From the NCBI GenBank assembly GCA_023664865.1, contig JAMPEU010000023.1, forward strand, positions 1 through 42,872: a stretch of 42,872 nt of DNA, written 5' to 3'. This DNA is from Butyrivibrio sp. (GTDB taxonomy: Bacteria; Bacillota; Clostridia; Lachnospirales; Lachnospiraceae). Made by a program: the position numbers and the translations under genes. The notes under the pieces are model-generated. The model had not been told where the DNA came from. It did no database searches and saw nothing but the letters and a program-made list of their open reading frames with translations. Below are positions 27,920 to 37,333 of the stretch, one piece after another. Position 1 is the stretch's first letter, and each line of letters opens with the position of its first letter.

Positions 27920-28900
27920 TTATTTCAAGCGAACATAATATGTCCCTTTTCCGGTGCCTTCTCTTTTTAACTCTCCTGCCTTTACAAGCTTTCTCAATGC
28001 TCCTTCGACAGAGCTTACACTAAGAGACGGGCATAATTCTCTAATATCCTGTTTCGTAAACTTACCAATCTTATTTAAGGCAGCCTTTCTTACAATATCA
28101 ATTGCCGGCAGTTTCTCTTCCACGATTGCAAATCTATCTTCAAAATCTTTATATGCGGCAAGAATAGTGCCTAATAAATATTTAATAAAAGGTATTACAT
28201 TCTCTGTGCCTTCATGCCAGCCTTCCTGCGACCTGCCAAGCGCATCATAATACAAGTCTTTATTTTCTGCTATCTTTGCCTCTAGGGAAATATATTTACC
28301 CACATAAAAACCATTACGGTATAAAAGGAGCGTGGTTAGCAGTCGGCTCATTCTGCCGTTGCCGTCATTAAAAGGATGTATGCACAAAAAATCATGGATA
28401 AAAACAGGTATAACTATAAGCGGCTCCACTTCAAAGTTGCCTATGACATGATTATATTCTTCACATATGCTATCAATCGCTTCAGGAGTTTCAAAAGGTG
28501 CAAGCGGGTTATTCATATGGCTGTAAAGTATTTTATGCAGTTGAAGAATATAGTTCCTAGTGATTGGAATGGCATCAAAGCTTTCATGGATAACATTCAA
28601 CACGTCCCTATACCCCGCAATTTCCTGCTCATCACGGTTCTTGGGCGTTGTTTTTTTCTCGACTAACTGCCTGATTCTCGTATTCGTAGTTATAATACCC
28701 TCAATGGCGTTAGACGCCTCGGTACTTTGTATCTTGGCGATTTCTACAAGTTTTTCCAGTTCGTTTGGCTTTTGTTTAAGATAAAGTTCCTGCTTTCCTG
28801 CATATCTATATATAGCGGCAACCAGTCCAAGAATATCCGAATCCCACTTTTGCTCTTTTAAAGATAAATAATTGAATGTCCTCATTCCCTTACTCGCCAC
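27920..28900 (-). CDS. Fic-family AMPylase with C-terminal winged helix
   Basis: A 326-residue class II Fic protein. An N-terminal autoinhibitory helix bears STEASNAIEGI (SNAIEG at 63-68, the S/TxxxE motif). The catalytic loop HPFNDGNGRMSR (175-186) is complete, with the His and both glycines. The C-terminal 60 residues (KFTKQDIRELCPSLSVSSVE) form a winged helix. It transfers AMP or another nucleotide moiety to target proteins. The first start is a GTG at 28900 with AAGGG 5 nt upstream; an ATG at 28885 is an alternative. Both the ribosome site and the GTG lie in the arm of a perfect 14-bp inverted repeat, so the gene may be autoregulated by its winged helix or by an RNA hairpin. Confidence 0.9.
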   Translation of the reverse strand: MASKGMRTFNYLSLKEQKWDSDILGLVAAIYRYAGKQELYLKQKPNELEKLVEIAKIQSTEASNAIEGIITTNTRIRQLVEKKTTPKNRDEQEIAGYRDVLNVIHESFDAIPITRNYILQLHKILYSHMNNPLAPFETPEAIDSICEEYNHVIGNFEVEPLIVIPVFIHDFLCIHPFNDGNGRMSRLLTTLLLYRNGFYVGKYISLEAKIAENKDLYYDALGRSQEGWHEGTENVIPFIKYLLGTILAAYKDFEDRFAIVEEKLPAIDIVRKAALNKIGKFTKQDIRELCPSLSVSSVEGALRKLVKAGELKREGTGKGTYYVRLK

Positions 28901-28938
28901 CCTTTCCCTTAAATTTTAGCATATTTTAAGGGAAAGGG
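28900..28938 (-). promoter_or_regulatory. Perfect 14-bp inverted repeat over the fic -10/ribosome site
   Basis: CCCTTTCCCTTAAA (28900-28913) and TTTAAGGGAAAGGG (28925-28938) are exact complements with an 11-nt centre. On the minus strand the centre contains TATGCT and TAAAAT, candidate -10 boxes, and the second arm contains the fic ribosome site AAGGG and the first base of its GTG. No U tract follows, so a terminator for the ABC operon is less likely than an operator or RBS-sequestering hairpin. Confidence 0.65.
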
Positions 28939-28956
28939 CAACAGTACATTTGTCAT

Positions 28957-29637
28957 TTAATCTATCTCCATAATCTTACGCCTAAACGTATACCACAACG
29001 CTGCCGCGGAAATTACAACAACAGCTAAGACAAGCCCGATGCTTTCCTGATAATTTTCACTTGCCGTAATCGCAATCTGCCTAAGATAGATGAAGATAAT
29101 CGAACTTACAATTGTTGCGATTACGGATTTCCTTATCATGCCTGCCGCAAACGACCAAAGCCCCAGACAGCAAAAAACAATCGTACTGTAAAGGGCGGCG
29201 GATATCCAGTTTCCCAGCACTTCTTTTGAAAATTCACCGGCAATCAGATCAAGCCTGCGGTCAACGCTGACAATAAACAATGAGCAGCAGACATATCCAA
29301 GCAGTATGGAGACCGCCATAAAAAGCATAATAATCAAAAGTTTCGCGGCAATGATTTTTTTACGGTCAATCGGGTAAGTGAACATCAGCAAAATCGTCTT
29401 ATTATTATATTCACTGATAACCAGAGTCGAAACCAAGACGGCAAAGAAAATCACATACACGAAGGCAAAAATCATCTGCACGGCTCTAAAAGCGCTGTCG
29501 AAAGTCTCTTTACCGCTGCCTGAATCATTCAGGGCGACGAAGACAAAAAACATCGCGAGAATAATTGCACCGGCAGAAATCAGGATGTAGCGCAGAAAAT
29601 GTATTTTTTTTAGCTCCAACTTCATCAAATGTGCCAT
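28957..29637 (-). CDS. ABC-2 type transporter permease
   Basis: A 226-residue integral membrane protein with about six hydrophobic segments: YILISAGAIILAMFFVFVAL, MIFAFVYVIFFAVLVSTLVI, LLIIMLFMAVSILLGYVCCS and others. The cytoplasmic segment SEYNNKTILLMFTYPIDRKK is typical of BcrB/lantibiotic-immunity permeases. The ribosome site AAGGAGGG overlaps the end of the ATPase gene (gap 4 bp), so the two form an exporter operon. With the preceding histidine kinase and regulator it makes a four-gene peptide-resistance type module. The substrate is unknown; bacitracin or a lantibiotic-like peptide is the family expectation. Confidence 0.85.
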   Translation of the reverse strand: MAHLMKLELKKIHFLRYILISAGAIILAMFFVFVALNDSGSGKETFDSAFRAVQMIFAFVYVIFFAVLVSTLVISEYNNKTILLMFTYPIDRKKIIAAKLLIIMLFMAVSILLGYVCCSLFIVSVDRRLDLIAGEFSKEVLGNWISAALYSTIVFCCLGLWSFAAGMIRKSVIATIVSSIIFIYLRQIAITASENYQESIGLVLAVVVISAAALWYTFRRKIMEID

Positions 29638-29641
29638 ATCA

Positions 29642-30547
29642 TCAGCCCTCCTTAATTACATGGAAGAAATAGTCTTCCAGAGAATTTTGTTTCATGCCGA
29701 TACTGATGATGCCGATTTCATTCTGCACAAGGGAAACGGAAATTTCCTTTACGGATTTGCTGGTATCGTATATCTCGATTCCCGTGTCCGTAACGACCTT
29801 GAAATTAGTCAAGCCAAGTTCTTTCTCCAGCAGACAGGCTGTGCGTCTTACATCATCAACTTCCAACTCAATATATTCAGTCTGCATCTTGCGGATATCC
29901 GAGATGGAGATTTCTTTTAGCAGCCTGCCGTTTTGAATTATGCCTACCGTATCTGCTATCTGTTCCACTTCGGAGAGAATGTGGCTTGAGATAAAAACAG
30001 TAGTGCCATACTCCTGATTGAGACGGCGAAAAAGCGTGCGCATTTCCCTAATTCCTTCCGGATCAAGGGAGTTAATGGGCTCATCTAAAATCAAAAGCTC
30101 AGGTTTGGTTAAAATAGCCCTTGCAATCGCCAGACGCTGTTTCATACCCATAGAATAGCGGGAAACAGCCTTTCCTTCAATGTCCTGCAAATCAACCAGC
30201 CGCAGCGCTTCATCAATCCGCTCTATGTTGTGAAAACCCATATATTCACAATGCAGCTTTAAATTTTCGCGTCCTGTGATTTTTTCATAGAAATAAGGGC
30301 TTTCGATTATGGAGCCGATTCGCTTTAAGTATTCATTGCCGCCGTTTTGCTCTCCGAAAATATAAATCTCGCCGGAGTCTTGCGGCGTCAGGTTCATGAG
30401 CATCTTCATCACCGTACTCTTACCCGCGCCGTTTGGTCCGACGAAACCGTAAATTTCTCCCTTTTTTACATGGATATTCACTGTATCCACCACAGTCTTG
30501 TTTTTATAGGACTTCACCAAGTCCCGCGTTTCCATAATATATTCCAT
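29642..30547 (-). CDS. ABC transporter ATP-binding protein (Bcr/lantibiotic-immunity type)
   Basis: A 301-residue ABC ATPase. It has Walker A GPNGAGKS (about 39-46), a Q-loop region IIESPYFYEKITGREN, signature YSMGMKQRLAIARA, Walker B LLILDEPINSLDPEG and an H-loop SSHILSEV. The C-terminal 90 residues are the accessory domain seen in BcrA-like proteins. It energises the permease encoded 4 bp downstream. A GGAGGC ribosome site precedes the ATG. It is about 100 bp downstream of a histidine kinase gene in the same direction, so the two-component system probably controls this exporter. Confidence 0.9.
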   Translation of the reverse strand: MEYIMETRDLVKSYKNKTVVDTVNIHVKKGEIYGFVGPNGAGKSTVMKMLMNLTPQDSGEIYIFGEQNGGNEYLKRIGSIIESPYFYEKITGRENLKLHCEYMGFHNIERIDEALRLVDLQDIEGKAVSRYSMGMKQRLAIARAILTKPELLILDEPINSLDPEGIREMRTLFRRLNQEYGTTVFISSHILSEVEQIADTVGIIQNGRLLKEISISDIRKMQTEYIELEVDDVRRTACLLEKELGLTNFKVVTDTGIEIYDTSKSVKEISVSLVQNEIGIISIGMKQNSLEDYFFHVIKEG

Positions 30548-30645
30548 TTTGTATGCCTCCTATAAATACACAAACCTGTCAAATAGTTACCGCCTTTTTC
30601 ATATAACAGTATACAAAACGGACTTCTCTTTTCCTTATCTAAAAT

Positions 30646-31650
30646 CTAACTTTTTTCTATCGTTGCAGCCGCGCAGGTGGAAGTTTTTAAAATCAGGGTG
30701 AAAATTGTCTTCTGCCTCGGTTCGCTTTCCATCTGTATATCAGCTTCCATCTGCAAAGCAAGGTTTTTGGCAATCGTAAGTCCTAATCCGCTGCCAAAGC
30801 CTTTATGGGACGTTGTATAGGCGCGGTCGAAAATCTGCTCTTTTTCTTTTTCCAAAATGCCTTGTCCGTGGTCTTCCACTTCAATCTTTATTTTATCTGA
30901 CGTTTTCTTTAACCGCAGGGCAAGGTATTTGCCGTCGCCTCCATGTGTAATCGCATTATCAATCAGGTTTTTTAAAATCCGTCTCAGCGCATCAATATCT
31001 GCATAAGCGTATTCAGGCGAAGGACTTATATCTATCTCTACCTCATAATTTTTCTCTTCCAGAATATCATAGTAGTCTAAAATTACATCATGGCAAAGCT
31101 GCGTAATATTAACGCGCTGCAAATCTATTTTCATATCGCCGGAAGTTATTTTCGACATGGTAAAATATTCGTTAATCGTCGCCGTAAGCTCTGCCGCCTT
31201 GCCGTCAATTTTAACCGCCATCTCCTGAATATTCTTTTCTCTTGCCTTTTCAGTTTCTATTGTATTTTCAATTTGTCCTGCCTTTTCAGTTTCTACGATA
31301 TTTTCCACTTCTCTGTTAAGCAGTTCGCTATAGCCTTTTAAAACGGTAAGCGGCGTGCGCAGGTCATGGGAAATATTTGTCAATACTTGCGACATAGCCT
31401 TTCTTGAGCGCTCGTATTCCGCTTTTTGAGTATAAAACGTATCTAACAAGCGGTTTATCTCTGCGGCAAGCTCTTTTATCCGTAAATTCTCGGACGGCAC
31501 TAAAATATAAGCATTTTCGCTTGTGGGGGAAATAGAGCCGATTCGTTCTTTGATATAACGCAGTTCTTCGTTGATTGCTTTGTGTTTCATCCACTGCCAT
31601 AAAGACAAAATTGCAAACAGCAGAACCAGAATGGAAAGGAATATCACCAT
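30646..31650 (-). CDS. Sensor histidine kinase (intramembrane-sensing type)
   Basis: A 334-residue kinase with a single N-terminal membrane segment (VIFLSILVLLFAILSLWQWM) and almost no extracellular part. The H-box is ISHDLRTPLTVLKGYSELL, the N-box RILKNLIDNAITHGG, G1 DHGQGI and G2 GSGLGLTIAKNL. The linker after the H-box carries a Glu-rich near-duplicate (VETEKAGQIENTIETEKARE). It starts one base after the regulator stop (TAA-ATG), so the pair is co-translated. The short sensor and the neighbouring BcrAB-type exporter fit detection of membrane-active peptides, possibly with the transporter as co-sensor. Confidence 0.9.
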   Translation of the reverse strand: MVIFLSILVLLFAILSLWQWMKHKAINEELRYIKERIGSISPTSENAYILVPSENLRIKELAAEINRLLDTFYTQKAEYERSRKAMSQVLTNISHDLRTPLTVLKGYSELLNREVENIVETEKAGQIENTIETEKAREKNIQEMAVKIDGKAAELTATINEYFTMSKITSGDMKIDLQRVNITQLCHDVILDYYDILEEKNYEVEIDISPSPEYAYADIDALRRILKNLIDNAITHGGDGKYLALRLKKTSDKIKIEVEDHGQGILEKEKEQIFDRAYTTSHKGFGSGLGLTIAKNLALQMEADIQMESEPRQKTIFTLILKTSTCAAATIEKS

Positions 31651-32346
31651 TTATTTTTCCTCCATCTTGTAGCCGATGCCCCATAAAGTTTTAATATATG
31701 TGGTATCGCTGTTTGAAGCCTTCTTTAATTTGGCGCGAAGTCTGTTGATATGTGTGTTCAGGACATTTTCATTTTCAAAATAAGGCTCCTTCCAAATCAG
31801 GCCATAAAGCCGCTCTTTTGAAAACGCTTGTCCTGAATAGGAAGCCAGCAAGTTCAATATTTCAAATTCCGTACGGGTTAAATCCAAAGAAACGCCGGAG
31901 ACCTTCGCTGTATGTGTAGACGGATTGATTTCCAAATCTTTAATCTTAATTACTGCCTGTTCCGACTGACTTCCATACATATCGGCGCGCCTGATATTTG
32001 CCTTTATCCTTGCCGTCAGTTCAATAAGCGAAAAAGGCTTCACCACATAATCGTCTGCGCCCAGATTTAAGCCCATCGTCTTATCCGTATCGTTATCTTT
32101 TGCCGTTAATATGATGATGGGGATAATGCTGGTCTTACGGATTTCTTTTATAATCTCCATGCCGCTCATATCCGGCAGCATCAGGTCGATAAGGGCAAGC
32201 GCATAATTGTCGTCTGCCTGAAACGCCTTCAGCGCATCGCTGCCGTTATGAAAAATGTCTACAGTGAAATTCTCGCTGCTTAAATAATTGCCAACCATTT
32301 CACAGATGGAAAAATCATCTTCGACAATAAATATTTTATTGCTCAT
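31651..32346 (-). CDS. OmpR-family response regulator
   Basis: A 231-residue regulator. Receiver: VEDDFSICEMV acidic pair, phospho-site LIDLMLPDMSG, then IILTAKD and VVKPFSLIEL. The C-terminal winged helix includes LTRTEFEILNLLASYSGQAF and TYIKTLWGIGYKMEE. It heads the operon with the histidine kinase and the BcrAB-like exporter downstream. A 9-bp palindrome containing TTGACA lies about 50 bp upstream (32394-32414) and could be its binding site. Length and residues are normal. Confidence 0.92.
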   Translation of the reverse strand: MSNKIFIVEDDFSICEMVGNYLSSENFTVDIFHNGSDALKAFQADDNYALALIDLMLPDMSGMEIIKEIRKTSIIPIIILTAKDNDTDKTMGLNLGADDYVVKPFSLIELTARIKANIRRADMYGSQSEQAVIKIKDLEINPSTHTAKVSGVSLDLTRTEFEILNLLASYSGQAFSKERLYGLIWKEPYFENENVLNTHINRLRAKLKKASNSDTTYIKTLWGIGYKMEEK

Positions 32347-32393
32347 TTGCGCTTATCCCTTCGTTAGTTTGCATAACCAAACTATGCTATTCT

Positions 32394-32414
32394 AAAGTGT
32401 CAATTTGACACTTT
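32394..32414. promoter_or_regulatory. Perfect palindrome upstream of the response regulator gene
   Basis: AAAGTGTCA (32394-32402) and TGACACTTT (32406-32414) flank a 3-nt centre. On the minus strand it contains TTGACA, a consensus -35, but no clear -10 is spaced 16-18 nt away. A smaller repeat, AGTTTG/CAAACT, lies at 32366-32383. It may be a site for autoregulation. Confidence 0.5.
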
Positions 32415-32623
32415 TGGATTCATGCAGCCTCCCACTAGTTTCATATACCATATTTTATCATTAATTGTCTGAATTTTCCATTCATATTTTATTATGCCTG
32501 CAATATACTATGATATGGCATATACCGAACATAAGAAATTGCCAGTTTGTCCTCCGATATCCTTCGGGTTCAGGGGCTTTTTATATCAACAGATTCTTAA
32601 TCGCCAAAATTTTACCCAAACCC

Positions 32624-35041
32624 TTACTCCACTTCCCTAAGCCTTTCCACAAGCGGCTTCCTACCAAGTATACATATCACCACGCCGGAAATTATTACCG
32701 GCACAAGCACCACTAAGACCGCATAGGCAAGCAGATGCCAAATCGGGAAATGCCAGTGCAGATAATACGCGCCAAACTCGTGCATAAGCAATATGAACGC
32801 ATATCCTGCCGGCACTCCTAAGCAAACGGTGATAATTATATTCTTTACAGCAAGGATAAGCCCTTCTTCGATTATCATTTTTTTAAGCTGCGCTCTGCTC
32901 ATGCCTATAGAGCAAAGCATTGCAAACTCTCCTTTACGCGCCATTGCATTAGATACAAGGGTATTTATCATATTTATAAGCGCAAAGCCGATTATAAACG
33001 CAGACAACCCCCATATCATGTATTTCATCGAATTATAATCTTTTTCTCGCTGCTTAAGATATGCGGTAAATTTTGCCAATGTAAGATATAAATTATCATC
33101 TGTATAATTTTCAAGAAACTCCTTTACAACCGTATCCGTCTTATAGTCTTCTACGGCAATAATCATTCTATAACTGAAATTATAGCCTTCGGGAACCATA
33201 ACCGCCAGAAGTTCTTCCGGCAGGAAAAACCATCCGTCGTTTAATGTCATCAACCTAGCTTTTTCGTCCGTAACTTTATAAAGGTTTTCCATGTTTCCTG
33301 CTATGGTAAAATAATCCTCGCGGTAATCAGTTCCGTCATACCATCTGAATTTCACCTTATCGCCTATCTCAAATTCCCAGCCGAATATTTCTTTGGCGAC
33401 GCTGTTATTATTAACCAGTATCTCTTTATTCTGAATCATTTTTTCATAATCAATATAGTCCTGTATGTGTGGTTCGAGCATATCGACGTCTTTCTTATTA
33501 AATGACATAATGGAGCAGTTTGATTGATAATTATTATACTCATACGTCACCTCAAAGCTTTCCTGACGGGTTATTTTTTCTACGCCGTCTAAGGAAGCTA
33601 TTTCTGCCTCCAACTCTTTCGTAAACGGGCTGACAAGCTGGATATCAGTCAAGCCGTATTCCGCCGTCTGAATGGCGTTATTGGAAATGCCTATCATATA
33701 ATCACCAAGAGAAAATTCGGCCTGACGCGCATACTCTTCAAGGTTATATGCGGCAAGGAAAGTTCCGCCCAGAATAAAAAGCACGCCGCCAATGCCAAGC
33801 GAAATTGCGGTCATGGCTGATTTTTTCCTGTTGCTGCCAGCACTTATTTTAGCAAGGTTAAAAGGCGTAAGGCTTCTTTTCCTGCCTGCTTTATTCTTTG
33901 TTTCAGCACGGTTATCGTACATTTTCGCCGCTTCTATCGGTGACACCGCCGCTGCGATTTTCGCGGGCTTTCTTATAGACAGCATGACCGTAAGGGTATT
34001 GGCGATTATAGTAAGCGCCCAGATATTTAAAGTATTCGGCAGATAGAAGCCACTCGGCATGAGAAAATATGCACAAGCCGTGCCGATGCAGATACCCGCC
34101 ATAATTCCCGCCGCACTTAAGAAAATCCCTTCATATTGCACGGTTTTCCTGATTTGCTTAGATGTCATTCCTATCGTGCGCAGTTGTCCGAATTGGCGTA
34201 TCCTGCCCGTAACGGAAATATAGAAAATGCTATAGATTACAAACACGCTGATGAACAAAACCGCTATGCTGACAATTATGACTGTGATTTTTTCGGTTGG
34301 CGTGGTGTCTGATATCATTACCACAAACGAACTGTTTTCCCTTATATTATAGCGCGGTATGCCGTACTGCCCGCCCATGCTGCGTATTTCTTCTAAAAAG
34401 GTTTGCTCAGTCATTTTATCAGCGCCGTTAATTCTAAGAGCGGCGGTATAGTTTACGTCTTTAAGTTCAGCGCCGCTTTCCGCATATTCTTCCGAGAGCA
34501 TGATAACAAAGTTGTTTTCCGGCTCGGCATCGGTATAGCCCGTAACCGTATAGGTCTCTGTATTTCCATCAAGCCATGTGATAGTAATTTCCGCTCCGAT
34601 AACAGGCTCTTTGCTGATTTTTCGCATATAGGCTTTCGATACCGCCGCTTCATTTATCTTGGCAGGATATGTGCCTTCGGTAATCTGTGAACGCGCCGAT
34701 TTGATTATTCCACCATCTTCGGAATAGTATGCAGCGCGTATTATGTAATTGTCCACTTCCATCGGACTTCCTGCTTTATATGTCACCATGTCTTCTGTAC
34801 GCCCATCGTCTTTAAGGCTTTCCGCCTGCTCTTTGCTTAATTCACTGTACATGGTCTGGTACTGCATGGCTAGCTCACGCTCCACATTTTTATCATAAGC
34901 AGCAGAAAATCCCGCCAGCCCTGAAATAAGGGCGGCGGACAGGGCAACCGTAATTATTATAAAAATATTACGCATTTTACCAAAACGCAGACTGCGCACG
35001 GTAATTTTGCGAAGAATTTTTGTGTTATTGTTTTTCAACAT
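32624..35041 (-). CDS. FtsX-like ABC transporter permease
   Basis: An 805-residue permease with two FtsX units. An N-terminal membrane segment (NIFIIITVALSAALISGLAG) precedes a large extracellular loop. Three segments around residues 260-370 contain FYISVTGRIRQFGQLRTIGM, the typical FtsX cytoplasmic loop. A second long loop is followed by a C-terminal unit with MARKGEFAMLCSIGMSRAQL and two final membrane segments. The duplicated QLRTIGM/MLCSIGM motifs mark the two halves. It pairs with the ATPase 62 bp upstream. This MacB/BceB-like class exports or displaces peptides rather than importing solutes. The neighbouring two-component system probably regulates it. Confidence 0.88.
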   Translation of the reverse strand: MLKNNNTKILRKITVRSLRFGKMRNIFIIITVALSAALISGLAGFSAAYDKNVERELAMQYQTMYSELSKEQAESLKDDGRTEDMVTYKAGSPMEVDNYIIRAAYYSEDGGIIKSARSQITEGTYPAKINEAAVSKAYMRKISKEPVIGAEITITWLDGNTETYTVTGYTDAEPENNFVIMLSEEYAESGAELKDVNYTAALRINGADKMTEQTFLEEIRSMGGQYGIPRYNIRENSSFVVMISDTTPTEKITVIIVSIAVLFISVFVIYSIFYISVTGRIRQFGQLRTIGMTSKQIRKTVQYEGIFLSAAGIMAGICIGTACAYFLMPSGFYLPNTLNIWALTIIANTLTVMLSIRKPAKIAAAVSPIEAAKMYDNRAETKNKAGRKRSLTPFNLAKISAGSNRKKSAMTAISLGIGGVLFILGGTFLAAYNLEEYARQAEFSLGDYMIGISNNAIQTAEYGLTDIQLVSPFTKELEAEIASLDGVEKITRQESFEVTYEYNNYQSNCSIMSFNKKDVDMLEPHIQDYIDYEKMIQNKEILVNNNSVAKEIFGWEFEIGDKVKFRWYDGTDYREDYFTIAGNMENLYKVTDEKARLMTLNDGWFFLPEELLAVMVPEGYNFSYRMIIAVEDYKTDTVVKEFLENYTDDNLYLTLAKFTAYLKQREKDYNSMKYMIWGLSAFIIGFALINMINTLVSNAMARKGEFAMLCSIGMSRAQLKKMIIEEGLILAVKNIIITVCLGVPAGYAFILLMHEFGAYYLHWHFPIWHLLAYAVLVVLVPVIISGVVICILGRKPLVERLREVE

Positions 35042-35103
35042 ATGAATAACCTTATTCCTTTCTCGTCCTGCGAATTTATGTGCTGGGATATCTTTGGTAA
35101 ATA

Positions 35104-35775
35104 TCAGCCCCGTTCCTTTATCCTGCCGTCTTCAATCCTCACTATCCTATCGGCAAGCTGCGCTATTTCAAGATTGTGGGTTATCATTACAAGTGTCTGG
35201 TCGTAGTTTTCGGCAGTCTGCTTAAGCAGCCCTAAGACTTCCTGACTCGTCTTGCTGTCAAGATTTCCGGTCGGTTCGTCCGCTAATATTATCGCGGGTT
35301 TAAAAGCGATGGCACGCGCTATGGCGGCGCGCTGCTGCTGTCCGCCCGACAGATTATTAGGGAAACGCTCCAGCTTATCTTCAAGGTGCAGCATTTTTAT
35401 AACGCCGTCTATAAATTCTTTGTCGGGCTTGCTGCCGTCAAGCTCTATCGGCAGGACAATGTTTTCATAGACGTTGAGCATCGGCACAAGATTGTAATTT
35501 TGAAAAACAAAGCCTATCTGTCTGCGTCTGAAAACGGTAAGATTATCGGGCGACATTCCCGATATTTCTTTGCCGTTTATTTTAACGCTGCCCGACGTCG
35601 GATTATCCAGCCCGCCCATCATATTAAGCAACGTGGACTTGCCGCTGCCCGACGTTCCCACGACAGCGACAAACTCCCCCTTTTCCACGGAGAAATCAAC
35701 GCCGTCCAACGCTTTCACAAGGCTGTCGCCGCTGCCGTAATATTTTTTCAGATTTTCGGTTTTAAGTACGTTCAT
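35104..35775 (-). CDS. ABC transporter ATP-binding protein (MacB/LolD type)
   Basis: A 223-residue ATPase. Walker A is GTSGSGKS (about 40-47); the Q-loop [19 protein letters not shown] is characteristic of the MacB/LolD/BceA class. Signature [14 protein letters not shown], Walker [16 protein letters not shown] and H-loop TH follow. It drives the FtsX-type permease immediately downstream. AAGGAG lies about 13 nt before the ATG, slightly long spacing. A terminator-like hairpin at 35951-35987 separates it from the kinase cluster upstream, so the ABC pair probably has its own promoter in 35776-35950. Confidence 0.92.
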   Translation of the reverse strand: MNVLKTENLKKYYGSGDSLVKALDGVDFSVEKGEFVAVVGTSGSGKSTLLNMMGGLDNPTSGSVKINGKEISGMSPDNLTVFRRRQIGFVFQNYNLVPMLNVYENIVLPIELDGSKPDKEFIDGVIKMLHLEDKLERFPNNLSGGQQQRAAIARAIAFKPAIILADEPTGNLDSKTSQEVLGLLKQTAENYDQTLVMITHNLEIAQLADRIVRIEDGRIKERG

Positions 35776-35950
35776 TTCAATTGCTCTGCTCCTTGTTCTT
35801 ATTTATGTTCTTAATTTTTATTCTTATCCTTGCCTACGGATTTGTCCGCATCAATTCAGTATGAGAATTTACTTTCATGCTTGAATATGATTTTAGTATA
35901 AACGGCAAATGTCACAAAAACCTCTCAATTTTATAAAATTTTTCCACATA

Positions 35951-35987
35951 AAAAACAAGTAGAAATTTTACTTTCCACTTGCTTTTT
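35951..35987 (-). terminator. Terminator-like hairpin, possibly bidirectional
   Basis: CAAGTAGAAA (35956-35965) pairs with TTTCCACTTG (35972-35981), one mismatch, with A5 on the left and T5 on the right. On the minus strand it would end the transcript carrying the HD, regulator, kinase and 61-residue genes. Confidence 0.7.
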
Positions 35988-36050
35988 AATCTTTCAACTA
36001 CTGCATTATTAATAAACTCATTGTAACAGTTCAGCACATTTGCTGCCTGC

Positions 36051-36236
36051 CTATTCTTTTATCTTGTCCAATTCTGTGAGATTTACCCCTGAAATCTGCA
36101 AAAATACTTTTAACTCAATATACCTGTCTTTCATTTCTTTATAAACTGCAGATTCTTTATCAGGCATTAAAATCATGTACTTCTGCAGTCTGGAAAACTC
36201 TTCTATTGATATCTTTATCATCTCTATTTCTGACAT
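36051..36236 (-). CDS. Small hypothetical protein, 61 residues
   Basis: An open frame of 90 codons reaches to 36323, but GGGAGGT lies about 8 nt before the ATG at 36236, which gives a 61-residue protein starting MSEIEMIKISIEEFSRLQKY. It is fully helical and charged, has no Cys or membrane segment, and matches no family I recognise. It is the last gene before the terminator at 35951, downstream of the kinase gene (176 bp). It may be a small regulator associated with the two-component system; this is only a guess from position. Confidence 0.6.
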   Translation of the reverse strand: MSEIEMIKISIEEFSRLQKYMILMPDKESAVYKEMKDRYIELKVFLQISGVNLTELDKIKE

Positions 36237-36412
36237 ATTAGTGTACCTCCCATTTATTAATAACTTTATAATAGCAGAGTTTTCGCTTTTTTCAAACCGT
36301 ATAATTTTATTTTGCAGATACATTCATATTCTGTTACCATTCACAAACCAGGAGACATGAACAGTAACCATATTCTGATTTTTTAGATACATATTTATTA
36401 AACGATGCTCCA

Positions 36413-37333
36413 TCACTCTATAGGAATATTCACAATAAATTCCGCTCCATTTGTCGGCTCGGATTTGACGACTATGAATCCGCCCTGCTCCGATATGATA
36501 TTGCGTGAAAGGAACAGCCCTATGCCTAAGCCTTCCGTATTCTTTGCCGTTTCAGAGCGGTAAAACCTGCCGAATATCTTTGCCTGCTCATCTTCCGGGA
36601 TACCCGCGCCGCTGTCTTTTACGGTTATCTTCGCATAGAACTCGCTTGCAGCCGCCGCAATCTCTATACTGCCGTTTGCGGGCGTATATTTCACGGCATT
36701 GTCAATAATATTAAATAACGCTTCCGCCGTCCATTTTTTATCACAAAATGTATAAACATTTTCGGGACAATCTATCTTTATCTCGATATTCTTATTCTCT
36801 GCGGCGGGAATTATCTGCGCAAGGCTCTCTGCGACAATCTCAAGCGCGGAATTTTTTTCTTTTTTAAAAGAAATTATCCCACTCTCTAAACGTGACATTT
36901 TTACTAACGCCTGTGTCAAAAATTCCAGTCTCTCCGTCTGTGCGATAGATAATTCAAGAAATTCGCGACGTTTTTCCTCATCAATGTCCTGCCGCAAAAG
37001 TATCTGCATATACATTTTCAAGTTCGCCGCAGGAGTTTTCACCTGATGGGAAATATCGGAAATAAGCGACTGCATTTTTTCCTTGTCCTGCTTGGACTGC
37101 TCGCTTTTGGCGTTTAATATTTCATACAGACGCTTAAGCCGCACGTTAATTTTCCCGTCTATGCTGTCCTCCGTAATGTTAAAATCGGGAACTCTTTCGG
37201 CTATCATATCGTCTAAAATATTTTCCAGTTCATTTGCAAAGCAGGAAATTTTTCTCTTATAATGCAAATTAACGCAGATTGCCGCCGCTGCCGCAATTAT
37301 AACGACGGCGCAAACCATTAAAATATATGTCAT
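36413..37333 (-). CDS. Sensor histidine kinase
   Basis: A 306-residue kinase with one N-terminal membrane segment (YILMVCAVVIIAAAAAICV) and no real extracellular domain. H-box: ISDISHQVKTPAANLKMYMQ. N-box AEALFNIIDNAVKYTPANG, G1 DSGAGIPEDE and G2 GLGIGLFLSRNII. The start overlaps the regulator stop by 4 bp (ATGA), so they are translationally coupled. The missing second membrane segment suggests sensing at the membrane or through the FtsX-type transporter encoded next door. Confidence 0.9.
   Translation of the reverse strand: MTYILMVCAVVIIAAAAAICVNLHYKRKISCFANELENILDDMIAERVPDFNITEDSIDGKINVRLKRLYEILNAKSEQSKQDKEKMQSLISDISHQVKTPAANLKMYMQILLRQDIDEEKRREFLELSIAQTERLEFLTQALVKMSRLESGIISFKKEKNSALEIVAESLAQIIPAAENKNIEIKIDCPENVYTFCDKKWTAEALFNIIDNAVKYTPANGSIEIAAAASEFYAKITVKDSGAGIPEDEQAKIFGRFYRSETAKNTEGLGIGLFLSRNIISEQGGFIVVKSEPTNGAEFIVNIPIE

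Noticed and set aside
28900-28938. Terminator for the upstream ABC exporter operon
   Set aside because: The hairpin is perfect, but no U tract follows on the minus strand and it overlaps the fic start, so a regulatory site is preferred.
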